Below, piece by piece: positions 1-8,150 of a stretch of DNA of 15,000 nt. Under the pieces are notes generated by a model. The model did no database searches. It was not told the DNA's origin and saw only the letters and a program-made list of their open reading frames with translations. The stretch is from assembly GCF_042767895.1 (NCBI RefSeq), contig NC_091573.1, positions 27,675,976 to 27,690,975 of the forward strand, written 5' to 3'. Every line of letters begins with the position of its first letter. Position 1 is the first letter of the stretch. This stretch comes from Penaeus vannamei. Its lineage: Eukaryota > Arthropoda > Malacostraca > Decapoda > Penaeidae. A program made the position numbers and the translations under genes.

Positions 1-34
<34 letters not shown>
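1..34. repeat. (AT)n microsatellite, cut by window edge
   Basis: A pure AT dinucleotide run of about 17 units starts at the first base, so the true tract is probably longer to the left. It is self-complementary and can form cruciforms. Confidence 0.97.
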
Positions 35-42
<8 letters not shown>

Positions 43-251
43 ATTATGTCTTTGTGTGTTTCTGATATTCTTCGTATTACAAAGCAAAGCAATTTAATTT
101 TCGTTATATTTGTATCTTACTAATATTTCGGATATTATTCCTCCAGTGATGTGCATGATATTACGTAATATGTGACTCTTTCGTTTTTATTTATTTATTC
201 AAGAGGAAGAAGAGGAAGAGAAAGAAGAAGAAAAAAGAAAGGATAGATAAT
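35..251. other. AT-rich low-copy sequence with a purine tract
   Basis: This stretch is mostly unique AT-rich DNA with no usable open frame. It has a short TTTA run at about 187-199 and an A/G-only tract at about 202-243. I see no RNA gene or mobile element in it. Confidence 0.6.
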
Positions 252-360
252 TATGATGATAATGATGACGATGTAGTATTAGTAATAGTAATGGTGATGA
301 TAATAACAATAATAATGATAATAATGATAATAATCATGTTGTAATAGTAATAACAATAGA
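252..360. repeat. Degenerate (GAT/AAT/GTA)n trinucleotide repeat
   Basis: Period-3 sequence alternates GAT, AAT, AGT and ACA triplets with many substitutions. It looks like an old, decayed trinucleotide array. The Ile/Tyr/Asn-rich peptides read from it follow from the repeat. Confidence 0.85.
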
Positions 361-1020
<660 letters not shown>

Positions 1021-1282
1021 GGGGGGGGAGAGGAAGGAGGGGGACGGGGGAGTTGGGGAGGGAGGGAGAGAGGGAGGGAGGAGAGAGGAGGAGGAGGAGG
1101 AGGAGGACGGGGGAAGGAGGTAAGGGAAGGAGAAGGAGGAGGGAGGAGATAGGAAGGAGGGAGAAGGAGGAGAAGGAGGAGGAGGACGGGGGAGAGAGGG
1201 AAGGAGAAGGTAGGGGAGGAGGAGGAGATAAGGGGTAGGAGAAGAGGGAGAGAAAGGGAGGGAGGGGGAAAGAAGAGTAGAG
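1021..1282. repeat. G/A polypurine tract with GGA/GGGA repeats
   Basis: About 260 bp with almost only G and A on the plus strand, built from AGGAGG, GGGAGA and GGAAGGAGG variants. It can form triplexes and G-quadruplexes. Glu/Arg/Gly frames on plus and Pro/Ser/Leu frames on minus come from the composition. Confidence 0.9.
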
Positions 1283-1490
1283 GTAATTATATGCAAATTT
1301 ATCGTCGAATTTCCCTCTGGATTAAGCGTGATGGGTGGGTAGGTGGGGGGTCGAGGGTTTGAATATGGGATGGGAGCGGGGGGGGGGGGGCTTTAATGAA
1401 GCTTATTAAGGGAGGTTTGTTTGTGTTTGTGTTTGTTTTCGTGATTTTTTTTCTGTTTCTGTTAGCGAGTGTGTGCGTTATGTGTGTAAG
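1283..1490. other. Low-copy sequence, G-rich then GT-rich
   Basis: Mostly unique DNA containing the G-run cluster described separately, then a GTTT/GTGTTT-rich stretch at about 1414-1465. I see no coding evidence. Confidence 0.55.
1333..1390 (+). other. G-quadruplex-prone G-run cluster
   Basis: Four G runs with short loops occur in sequence: GGG 1333-1335, GGG 1337-1339, G6 1345-1350 and GGG 1355-1357. GGG at 1367-1369 and 1372-1374 and a 13-G run at 1378-1390 follow. This satisfies the usual G3+N1-7 pattern. Function is unknown. Confidence 0.7.
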
Positions 1491-1548
1491 AGAGACAGAC
1501 CGACACACTGACAGATAGACAGGCAGACAGACAGAAACAGAAACAGAC
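1491..1548. repeat. Degenerate (CAGA)n tetranucleotide repeat
   Basis: AGAC/CAGA tetramers with scattered changes (GAC-CGAC-ACAC, CAGATAGA). It is related in style to the longer AAAC/AGAC array near 10.5 kb, but in a different local context. Confidence 0.85.
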
Positions 1549-1655
1549 TCATGACCGTATGTTTCCGTATATTATCACTTTTGCCCCCCCCCACCTCCAC
1601 CCCCACCCTCTCCACGTATTTACTCATTCCACACCACCGTAAAAACCCGCCCCCC
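1549..1655. other. C-rich stretch
   Basis: A C10-type run at about 1583-1593 is followed by CACCTCCACCCCCACCC-like sequence and a second C run near 1650. The complementary strand carries G runs able to form quadruplexes. Confidence 0.6.
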
Positions 1656-2105
1656 TTATACCACGGGTGCCAGGCATCAAACCCCTTGGCACTTGGCACT
1701 CTAACCTCCCTTGCGACAGCCCATTAGCCTCTACCTCCCGTTCCCTTGTAAGACGCCCTCGCTACGCCCATTTCATTCAACAAAGCGGAAACTACACATA
1801 TTATTTTTTCCTCTCCGACTGTTATAGATTACTCTATTTAATAACGACCATTTTACGGTTACTTAACATCCTCTAGAGCGCGTAGAAGCCGGAAGTGGTT
1901 ATAGAATCCAATTATTTAAGTGTAATGGGTGTTTATATTTTGTTTTTTTTGAGGGGGATCGGGTTTTTATGGAGTTGGGATGCGTCTATAGCGGTTTCGA
2001 TCGGCTTGGCGGAGGATTCGTGCAGGTGACGAGAGGGTCGAGTGCGTTCATCTCTCCGTGGGTGATTATTGTAGGGTTTGTTTTGCGTTTTGGGTTGAAT
2101 TCTCT
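1656..2105. other. Low-copy island, no gene assigned
   Basis: The longest clearly non-repetitive stretch in the first 5 kb. It holds a small imperfect hairpin at about 1666-1692 (GTGCCAGG against CCTTGGCAC) and an ETS-type motif CCGGAAGTG at 1889-1897. Frames of about 70 codons are open on both strands but show no recognisable motif. One starts at an ATG (1969-1971) and reads about 50 varied residues before entering Ser/Leu/Pro repeats, so I do not call it a CDS. Confidence 0.5.
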
Positions 2106-2300
2106 TTCTTGTGCGTGTTTGTTGGGTTTGTCTGTTTGTATCTCTGTTTTTTTCTGGCTTTGTAGCTGTCTCCCTGTCTCTGTCTCTCTGTCCCTATCTG
2201 TCTCTTTGTTTTTCCCTATTTGTCTCATTCTCTATCTATATCTATATCTATCTATCTATCTCTGTATCTATCTTCCTCTTTCTCTTTCTCGTTCTCATTC
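2106..2300. repeat. Degenerate (TCTG/TCTA/TCTC)n tetranucleotide repeat
   Basis: Period-4 pyrimidine-rich sequence: TCTG-type at about 2127-2205, TCTA-type at about 2230-2272, then TTTC/CTC-type. Each block grades into the next, typical of drifting tetranucleotide arrays. Confidence 0.85.
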
Positions 2301-2600
2301 TTTCCCTTCCTCCCTCCCTCCCCTCCTTTCACCCTCCCTCCCTCCCACATTCTTTCTCCCTCTCTACCTCCTTCCCTCCCTCCCTCCCCTCCTTTCACCC
2401 TCCCTTCCTCCCTCCCTCCCTCCCTCCCTCCCTCCCCTTTCCCTCCTTTCACCCTCCCTCCCTCCATCCCTCCCTCTCTCTATTACTCCCTCTCTCCCTC
2501 CCTCCTCTCCACCCTCTCTCACTCCTTCCCTCCCTCCCTCCCCTCCTTCCACCCTTCCTCGTTCCCTCCCTTCCCCCTCCCTTCACCCTCCCTCCCTGAC
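2301..2600. repeat. Pyrimidine minisatellite built on CCCT tetramers
   Basis: CCCT tetramers are organised into longer units that share the phrase CCTCCTTTCACCCTCCCTCC at about 2322-2342, 2389-2405 and 2442-2462, with weaker copies near 2540 and 2578. Spacings of about 50-65 bp are uneven. The Pro/Ser/Leu frames here are composition effects. Confidence 0.85.
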
Positions 2601-2664
2601 ATCCTTCATATCAAAAGAGCGACCATCTATACTTAACCAACTGCGGCGACATGAGAGGTGAACC
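2601..2664. other. Short low-copy spacer
   Basis: Unique sequence between the pyrimidine minisatellite and the 43-bp array, with no motif recognised. Confidence 0.5.
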
Positions 2665-3062
2665 GCGAGTGACTCTTTGAAAATGAGTGATGGTGATGAC
2701 ATGACATGACGTGATGATAATGATGACTTAGCGATGGTGATGGCGGACATGACGTGATGATAGTGATGACTTAGCGATGGTGATGACGAACATGACGTGA
2801 TGATAGTGATGACTTAGCGATGGTGATGACGAACATGACGTGATGATAGGGATGGCTTAGCGATGGTGATGACTTAAATGACCTCGGTGATGATAGTGAT
2901 GACTTAGCGATGGTGATGACGGACCTATATCCCGATGACGACAGTGATGACTTGAACGATGGTGATGACTGACGTAATCATGGTGATGATAGTGATGTCT
3001 TTTGACTTCCTCGTGGTGATGGACGATGATGATGATGACGTGGGTGTGATGACTGCGTGATG
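2665..3062. repeat. 43-bp GATGAC-rich minisatellite
   Basis: The phrase GACGTGATGATA recurs at 2708, 2751, 2794 and 2837, an exact 43-bp period. A fifth unit at 2880 carries a 4-base insertion, and diverged copies run on to about 3062 and back to about 2665. Each unit also holds GATGACTTAGCGATGGTGATG. The period is not a multiple of 3, so no reading frame is preserved across units and a coding role is unlikely. Confidence 0.93.
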
Positions 3063-3222
3063 TGGTGTAAGAAGAAAGAAAACGAAGAAAATTAAGAAAA
3101 CTAGAAAACAAACTAGACCCCCCAAAAAACAAAGAATAAACAAAGAAAGAGGGATAGACGAAATAGAAGGAAGAGGAGGAAGTCACTCTCAGGAAACAAA
3201 CAATTATGAAGATAAATGACCC
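3063..3222. other. A-rich low-copy spacer
   Basis: Purine and A-rich DNA between two minisatellites, with many AAAGAA and AAACAAA words. No gene or structured element is seen. Confidence 0.55.
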
Positions 3223-3802
3223 TAAGAACAAACATAAACACAAACATCTCCCTGTACTATGTGGTGTGCACTTCATAAGAACAAACATAAACACACACAA
3301 ACACTTCCCTGTAGTATGGTGTGCCCTCCTTAAGAACAAACAAACACACACAAACACCTCCCTGTACTATGTGGTGTGCACTTCATAAGAACAAACATAG
3401 ACATACTCAGACATCTCCCTGTAGCATGTGGTGTGCCCTCCCTAAGAACAAACATAACCACACACAAACATCTCCCTGTAGTATGTAGTGTGCACTTCAT
3501 AAGAACAAACAAACACACTCAAACATCTCCCTGTACTATGTGGTGTGCCCTCCCTAAGAACAAACATAACCACACACAAACACCTCCCTGTAGTATATGG
3601 TGTACATGCCCTAAGAACAAACATAAACACACTCAAACATCTCACTGTAATATGTGGTGTGCCCTCCCTAAAAACAAACATAAGCACACAGAAACATCCC
3701 ATCTCCCTGTAGCATGTGGTGTGCATTTCATAAGAACAAACATAAGCACACAGAAACATCTCATCTCCCTGTAGTATGTGGTGTGCCCTCCCTAAGAACA
3801 AA

Positions 3803-3805
<3 letters not shown>
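3223..3805. repeat. Alternating-unit minisatellite, ten units plus a stub
   Basis: Ten units each begin TAAGAACAAAC (TAAAAACAAAC in one) at 3223, 3276, 3331, 3386, 3443, 3500, 3555, 3612, 3669 and 3731. Lengths are 53, 55, 55, 57, 57, 55, 57, 57, 62 and 62 bp. All share CTCCCTGTA (one CTCACTGTA) and TATGTGGTGTGC-like cores. Unit ends alternate: CACTTCA-type in units 1, 3, 5 and 9, and CCCTCC-type in 2, 4, 6, 8 and 10. Unit 7 ends CATGCCC. The real repeat is therefore a dimer of about 110 bp. Units 9 and 10 share a 5-bp gain. A stub (3793-3805) runs into the ATT array. Cys/Phe/Val-rich minus-strand frames shift between units, so coding is not supported. Confidence 0.95.
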
Positions 3806-3838
<33 letters not shown>

Positions 3839-3873
3839 ATTATTATTATTGTTATTATTATTATTATTATTAA

Positions 3874-3911
<38 letters not shown>

Positions 3912-3960
3912 ATAATAATAATAATAATAATTATTATTATTATTATTATTATTAAGTTAC

Positions 3961-3995
<35 letters not shown>

Positions 3996-3996
3996 G

Positions 3997-4046
<50 letters not shown>

Positions 4047-4069
4047 ATTATTATTATTATTATTATTAA

Positions 4070-4110
<41 letters not shown>

Positions 4111-4112
4111 AA

Positions 4113-4151
<39 letters not shown>

Positions 4152-4211
4152 CATTAAATTATTATTATTATTATCATTAAATTATTATTATTATTATTAT
4201 TATTGAATTAA

Positions 4212-4290
<79 letters not shown>

Positions 4291-4301
4291 GATTATTATC
4301 A

Positions 4302-4367
<66 letters not shown>

Positions 4368-4443
4368 GATTATTATTATTATTATCATTATTATTATTAT
4401 TATTATTATTAAATTATTATTATTATTATTATTATTGAATTAA

Positions 4444-4480
<37 letters not shown>

Positions 4481-4482
4481 GA

Positions 4483-4527
<45 letters not shown>

Positions 4528-4564
4528 GTTATTAAATTATTATTATTATTATTATTATTATTGA

Positions 4565-4643
<79 letters not shown>

Positions 4644-4672
4644 ATTATTATTAAATTATTATTGAATTATTA

Positions 4673-4750
<78 letters not shown>

Positions 4751-4805
4751 ATTATTATTATTATTATTATTATTAAATTATTATTAAATTATTATTGAAT
4801 TATTA

Positions 4806-4854
<49 letters not shown>

Positions 4855-4873
4855 ATTATTATTATTATTATTA
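3804..4873. repeat. Giant (ATT)n microsatellite, about 1.07 kb
   Basis: ATT triplets fill this stretch, interrupted by AAATT phase slips, GAATT, AGATT and ATCATT variants. Variant blocks recur at fixed distances (232 bp and 133 bp), showing growth by segment duplication as well as slippage. One short segment has the opposite orientation (AAT). It can read only Leu, Tyr or Ile strings. Confidence 0.98.
3911..3950. repeat. Perfect 40-bp palindrome inside the ATT array
   Basis: Twenty bases of AAT repeat are followed immediately by their exact reverse complement in ATT form, with no spacer, centred between 3930 and 3931. It implies a small inversion of array sequence and could extrude as a cruciform. 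Confidence 0.9.
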
Positions 4874-4912
4874 AACATACTACATCTTGCGGTATGTAGT
4901 GTGCACGCCCGC
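4873..4912. repeat. Remnant unit of the 3223-3805 minisatellite
   Basis: Directly after the ATT array the sequence reads AAACAT, then ACATCT, then a 15-base word at 4892-4906 (GTATGTAGTGTGCAC) that is identical to 3481-3495 in unit 5 of the minisatellite, in the same order and orientation. It appears to be the other half of a unit split by the ATT expansion. ACTACAT/ATGTAGT (4879-4885 and 4894-4900) also forms a small hairpin here. Confidence 0.75.
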
Positions 4913-5045
4913 ATGCTGAGCCAACGCACCGGCCCGTTAGATGCCCCAAACAAAACATTTAGTGATGCACGCCAACATAGGTGGTGGCGGAGGTGATGGT
5001 AAAAAAGATGTAATTGGGATAATGAGGATAATGGTGAGTATATGT
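4913..5045. other. Low-copy spacer after the ATT array
   Basis: Unique GC-richer sequence, then GGTGGTGGCGGAGGTGATGG and GATAATG-like degenerate triplets. A frame opens at the ATG at 4941 but soon becomes a Phe/Leu string, so it is not called as a gene. Confidence 0.5.
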
Positions 5046-5226
5046 TTCTCTTCTCTTCTCTCTCTCGTCTCCTCCTTCGTTTCGTGTTTTCTTGGGTGGA
5101 ATAAGTTTGTTTTCTTTCTTGGTTTTCATTGTTTTTTTCTTTTTTTTATTAATTATTATTATTATTTTTTTTTTTTTTTTACTTTTTCTATTTTCTTTTT
5201 ATCTATTTTTTTTCCTATTTTTTCAA
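5046..5226. repeat. T-rich low-complexity stretch
   Basis: Dominated by T runs (16 or more at about 5166-5181) with CT and short ATT patches. Frames here give hydrophobic Phe/Leu/Ile strings from composition alone. Confidence 0.8.
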
Positions 5227-5409
5227 TGGCATTACCCGATCGGATCGATGGTTTGTAAGTATAGAAAGAATGGAGTTTAATGAGCGGCAGAAGCAATAAG
5301 ATATAGATGATAAGAAAGGAAGAAAGAAAGAAGAAAAAAAGAAAAAAACTTTGTATTTAATATTTCATTATTATTATTTCGTTGATGCTGTTGGTGTTAT
5401 TACTTTTAT
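5227..5409. other. Low-copy segment with an AAG/GAAA tract
   Basis: Short unique sequence around 5227-5303, a purine tract of GAAAGAAG type at 5304-5348, then TTATT and GTT-rich sequence. No gene is recognised. Confidence 0.5.
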
Positions 5410-5602
5410 CCCATTTCTCTTCTTCTTTATCCCATTTTTTACCTCTTCTTCATCGTCTTCTTCTCTTTCCTCTTCTTCATCTCCTTCTTTTTCCTCTTCT
5501 TCATCTTCTTCTCTTTCCTTCTCTTTCCTCTTCATCTATTTCTCTTTCCTTTTCTTCTCTTTCCTCTTCTCCATCTTCTCTCTCCTCTTCTTTTTCTCCT
5601 TT
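5410..5602. repeat. (TTC)-rich minisatellite
   Basis: TTC/CTC/TTT triplets are grouped into units beginning CCTCTTCTTCAT at 5442, 5469 and 5493, with a shorter form at 5527, so the spacing drifts from 24 to 34 bp. Ser/Phe frames are a by-product. Confidence 0.85.
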
Positions 5603-5740
5603 GGGCAAAACACACCCAAAAAATAATATTTTTATGTAGGAATCGAAGACAATAATTTCACAGAAAGAATGATCCTGTCGGCGCAGAAGTTCGCGATTAA
5701 GGAAACAAATAAAAAAAAAAAAAAAAAAAAAAGGGCAAAA
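5603..5740 (+). mobile_element. Possible short poly(A)-tailed retroposed fragment
   Basis: About 100 bp of unique sequence (5611-5710) ends in an AATAAA (5707-5712) that merges with a 22-A run (5711-5732). The 8-base word GGGCAAAA occurs just before (5603-5610) and just after (5733-5740), as a target-site duplication would. Poly(A) plus flanking duplication is the signature of LINE-mediated retroposition. The body matches no family I recognise, and half the repeated word is A-rich, so a chance arrangement is possible. Confidence 0.35.
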
Positions 5741-5746
5741 AAAAAA

Positions 5747-5944
5747 GAATTATGACAAGCGCACGTGCATAATAAGAGTCACGTGCATAACGATACGTGC
5801 TAAGAGTGCGAGCGAGTGGCGACCTCACTTCTCTCTGACACGGGCGCTGGGTGAGGTGAGTGACATGATCTGCAGACTCTGTTGTAGGTGAAGACGGCTG
5901 TTTGTTTACAAGTTGTTTGGTAGATCGTCGGGATTGTGTTATGA
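5747..5944. promoter_or_regulatory. CpG-containing unique island with paired E-boxes
   Basis: A non-repetitive island, rich in CpG for this window. CACGTGCATAA is repeated at 5762-5772 and 5780-5790, and another ACGTGC lies at 5795-5800, giving two E-boxes and three ACGTG cores within 40 bp. A strong splice-donor-like GAG/GTGAGT lies at 5853-5861. It could be a promoter and first exon, but no downstream exon or coding frame is visible. Confidence 0.25.
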
Positions 5945-6450
5945 GTGGTTGGGGGAGAGTAGGAGGGAGGGGGAAGAGGGGGGAGAGACTAGAGGGAGTA
6001 AGGGATGGGGAGAGTGGAGAGGTGGGAGGGAGGGGGAAGAGGGAGAAACTAGAGGGAGTAAGGGATGGGGAGAGGTGGAGGGAGGGGAGAAACTAGAGGG
6101 AGTAAGGGATGGGGAGAGTGGGGAGGTTGGAGGAAGGGGGAAGAGGGGGAGAAACTAGAGGGAGTAAGGATGGGGAGAGTGGGGGAGGTTGGAGGAAGGG
6201 GAAGAGGGGGAACTGAGGAGTAATGGATGGGGAGAGTGGGGAGAGGTGGGAGGGAGGGGGAGATATTGGAGGGAAGATGGGATAGGGAGAGGTTGAGGGT
6301 GAGAGAGATGGAGAGAGAGGTTGAGGGAAGGGAGGAGTAAGGAAGGGGCAGATATTGGTGAGAGGGAGGGGGGAAGGGGGAGAAATTGGAGGGAGGAAGG
6401 GATGGGGAGAGTGGGAGAGGTTGGAGGGTAGGATAGATGGAGAGATTGAA
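5945..6450. repeat. Roughly 60-bp G-rich minisatellite
   Basis: The word CTAGAGGGAGTAAGG recurs at 5989, 6049, 6093 and 6155, with a damaged form at 6213. Weaker relatives containing GATATTGG or AAATTGG lie near 6262, 6351 and 6382. Spacings are 60, 44, 62 and 58 bp, so frames shift between units. Units also carry GATGGGGAGAGTGGGG. Many G runs make it quadruplex-prone. Conservation is best in the first four units and decays rightward. Confidence 0.92.
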
Positions 6451-6590
6451 GGATATGGAGAGAGACAAAGAAGGAATGAACGAGAGAGGGAGAAATAAAG
6501 AAAAGAGAGAGCGAGAGCGAGTTAGAGGGAGAGATTGAGAGAGAGAAAAAAAAGAGAAAGAAAGAAAAAGAAAGAGAGAGATGGAGATAT
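6451..6590. repeat. (GA)/(GAAA) purine tract
   Basis: Almost pure A/G sequence with GAGA and GAAAGAAA words, marking the right end of the purine side before the low-copy segment. Confidence 0.85.
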
Positions 6591-6900
6591 ACCTAACGAA
6601 AGAACCCCTTCTATACCCTCACATTTAGCCCTTACACCTCCTGCCCTCTCCAACTTCCCAAGTGAGTCATCAACACTTCCCTCTCCCTCCCCCACAGACA
6701 CCCCCCATCCGCCCCCCCCTTCCCCACCCATCTCCACCCCTTCCCCGCGCCAAACCCAGGGCCTTCAGTCAACAAGCCAGTCACAGATACGGTTACAATT
6801 CACACGTGTCGTGGAAGTCCCGACTGGAGAGGTGGTGGCAGCTGTCCCACGCCGCACAACCCTCGATGAGTGATTGGCGGGGTTGTTGTTGTGGTTGTTG
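6591..6900. other. Low-copy island with C-rich part and possible small exon
   Basis: A C/T-rich half (6591-6755) ends one pyrimidine run in CAG at 6695-6697, which resembles a splice acceptor. The following unique half (6756-6873) has a plus frame ending at a TGA at 6871-6873 whose last 30 or so residues look protein-like (including VVEVPTGEVVAAVPRR). Another plus frame is also open with a Trp-rich reading, so the sequence does not decide. I recognise no domain and treat it only as a weak exon candidate. Confidence 0.2.
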
Positions 6901-7175
<275 letters not shown>

Positions 7176-7500
7176 TGTTACGTATTTGCATAACCCGTTC
7201 TGTATTGATTGTTACCATTGGCACTCGTGTAAAGTTTGTCATTAGCATAGCGCAGCCCGACAAGCCCTCCTTCGGTATTTATGTTGCTGCGCCCTCGTCT
7301 GTGTCGTCTTATCATCTCCGCATCTCAGGGCCGAAGGGCACGAAAGGGTGTCGGTCTTTTTTTTTATGAATATATATATATAAAAAAGACCTTGGCACCT
7401 CCCCTGCTTGATCCGCCTGTCCGGCACTCCACCCTAACGTGTCTTGTACCTGCGCGCTCTCCTCGTAATCAGCTGGGCCGGAATGGACTGCTTACCTGTG
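7176..7500. other. Low-copy island with a hairpin
   Basis: Unique, moderately GC-rich sequence on both sides of the inverted repeat at 7347-7399. Short frames are open on both strands but none contains a motif I know. No tRNA cloverleaf was recognised. Confidence 0.5.
7347..7399. repeat. Inverted repeat with AT-rich loop
   Basis: GGTCTTTTTT (7353-7362) pairs perfectly with AAAAAAGACC (7382-7391), and GGTG (7347-7350) with CACC (7396-7399) across a small bulge. The 19-base loop contains an AT dinucleotide run. It could be a foldback element remnant or a chance hairpin. Confidence 0.6.
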
Positions 7501-7989
7501 TCTCCGTTATGTTCTCTTGTGTTTTGGGGTCGTTTTCTCTTCTCTTTTGTTTGATTTTTCTCTTGTCTTCTTCTTTTTCTTCTTCTACGACTTCTCTTGA
7601 GTTATTTTGTACTTTTTGTTGGTCTGTCTGTCTTCTGTTGATTTGTTTGGTTAACCTGGTGTTCAATTTATTCTCCTGTTATTTCTTTACCTTTTCCTTC
7701 GCTTCTTCCTCTTCTTCGTATTCTTCTTCTTCGACTTCTCTATAGTCATCTCTTTATTTTTATATTTGTATCTGTTCCTATATTGATTTGTTTGGGACTC
7801 CTGTTATTTTTTCTCCTGCTTTTTCTTCCTTCCTCCTCCTCCACTACTTCCCCATCCTCCTTTTCCTTCTTCTTCCTTTTTCCTCCTCCTCCTCCACTTT
7901 CGAAGTACTTTTCCTCCGGGTTTTCTGCACTCAATCTTTCCTCCCCCTCCCCTCCCTCCTCGTACCCCCTCCCCTCCCCCTTTTTTCCC
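7501..7989. repeat. Pyrimidine-rich block hiding a tandem duplication of about 145 bp
   Basis: T/C-rich DNA of TTC and CTC type. CGACTTCTCT at 7588 and 7732 (144 apart), and GATTTGTTTGG at 7640 and 7785 (145 apart), keep the same mutual spacing, so about 7550-7694 and 7695-7840 are diverged tandem copies. From 7840 the block is CCTCC/CTTCC-rich. Confidence 0.75.
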
Positions 7990-8150
7990 CATTTTAGACT
8001 TTCATGCAATTGCGTGCGCCCCGCCCTGCAACTGCAATGTTCTCGTTCATTTAGTCGCGTCGGGAAATGTGGACTTTGGTTGGCGGCCGCGGGTCTCCGG
8101 GGATTAAACGCTGATGAGGTCTTGTTCGGACTCGGAGTAAAAGCAAAGTT
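7990..8150. promoter_or_regulatory. CpG-rich unique core between opposite purine/pyrimidine blocks
   Basis: About 160 bp of unique sequence with many CpGs, including a NotI-type GCGGCCGC at 8083-8090 and a GC-box (GCCCCGCCC, 8018-8026). It sits exactly where a plus-strand pyrimidine block changes to a plus-strand purine block. Long frames cross it on both strands only because the flanks lack stops. A promoter role is inferred from composition alone. Confidence 0.25.

Noticed and set aside
1291..1298. ATGCAAAT octamer motif
   Set aside because: A single 8-mer is expected about once in two windows of this size, and no promoter context is visible.
1666..1699. Repeated TTGGCAC words as paired NF1 sites or a hairpin element
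   Set aside because: Short, common words with a bulged stem; chance is a sufficient explanation.
1969..2661. 230-codon plus frame starting at a real ATG
   Set aside because: Only about 50 residues are varied; the rest is Ser/Leu/Pro from pyrimidine repeats. I see no domain, and overlapping frames are also open.
2857..3801. Minus-strand frames with repeating Cys/Phe/Val/Thr peptides over the 53-62 bp minisatellite
   Set aside because: Unit lengths of 53, 55 and 62 bp shift the frame, so the same DNA unit is read in different frames along the array. No constraint on one peptide is visible.
3223..3805. CRISPR array
   Set aside because: Units are related along their whole length with no unique spacers, there are no cas genes, and the context is eukaryotic.
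4873..4940. Minus-strand tRNA/SINE-like head (GGCTCAGCATGCGG resembling an A box) followed by an AAT tail
   Set aside because: No B box follows, and the segment next to the tail matches the nearby minisatellite better. It is kept only as an outside possibility.
6662..6697. Tiny intron from GTGAGT (6662) to CAG (6697)
   Set aside because: It would be about 36 bp, too short for normal splicing in animals, and no coding frame demands it.
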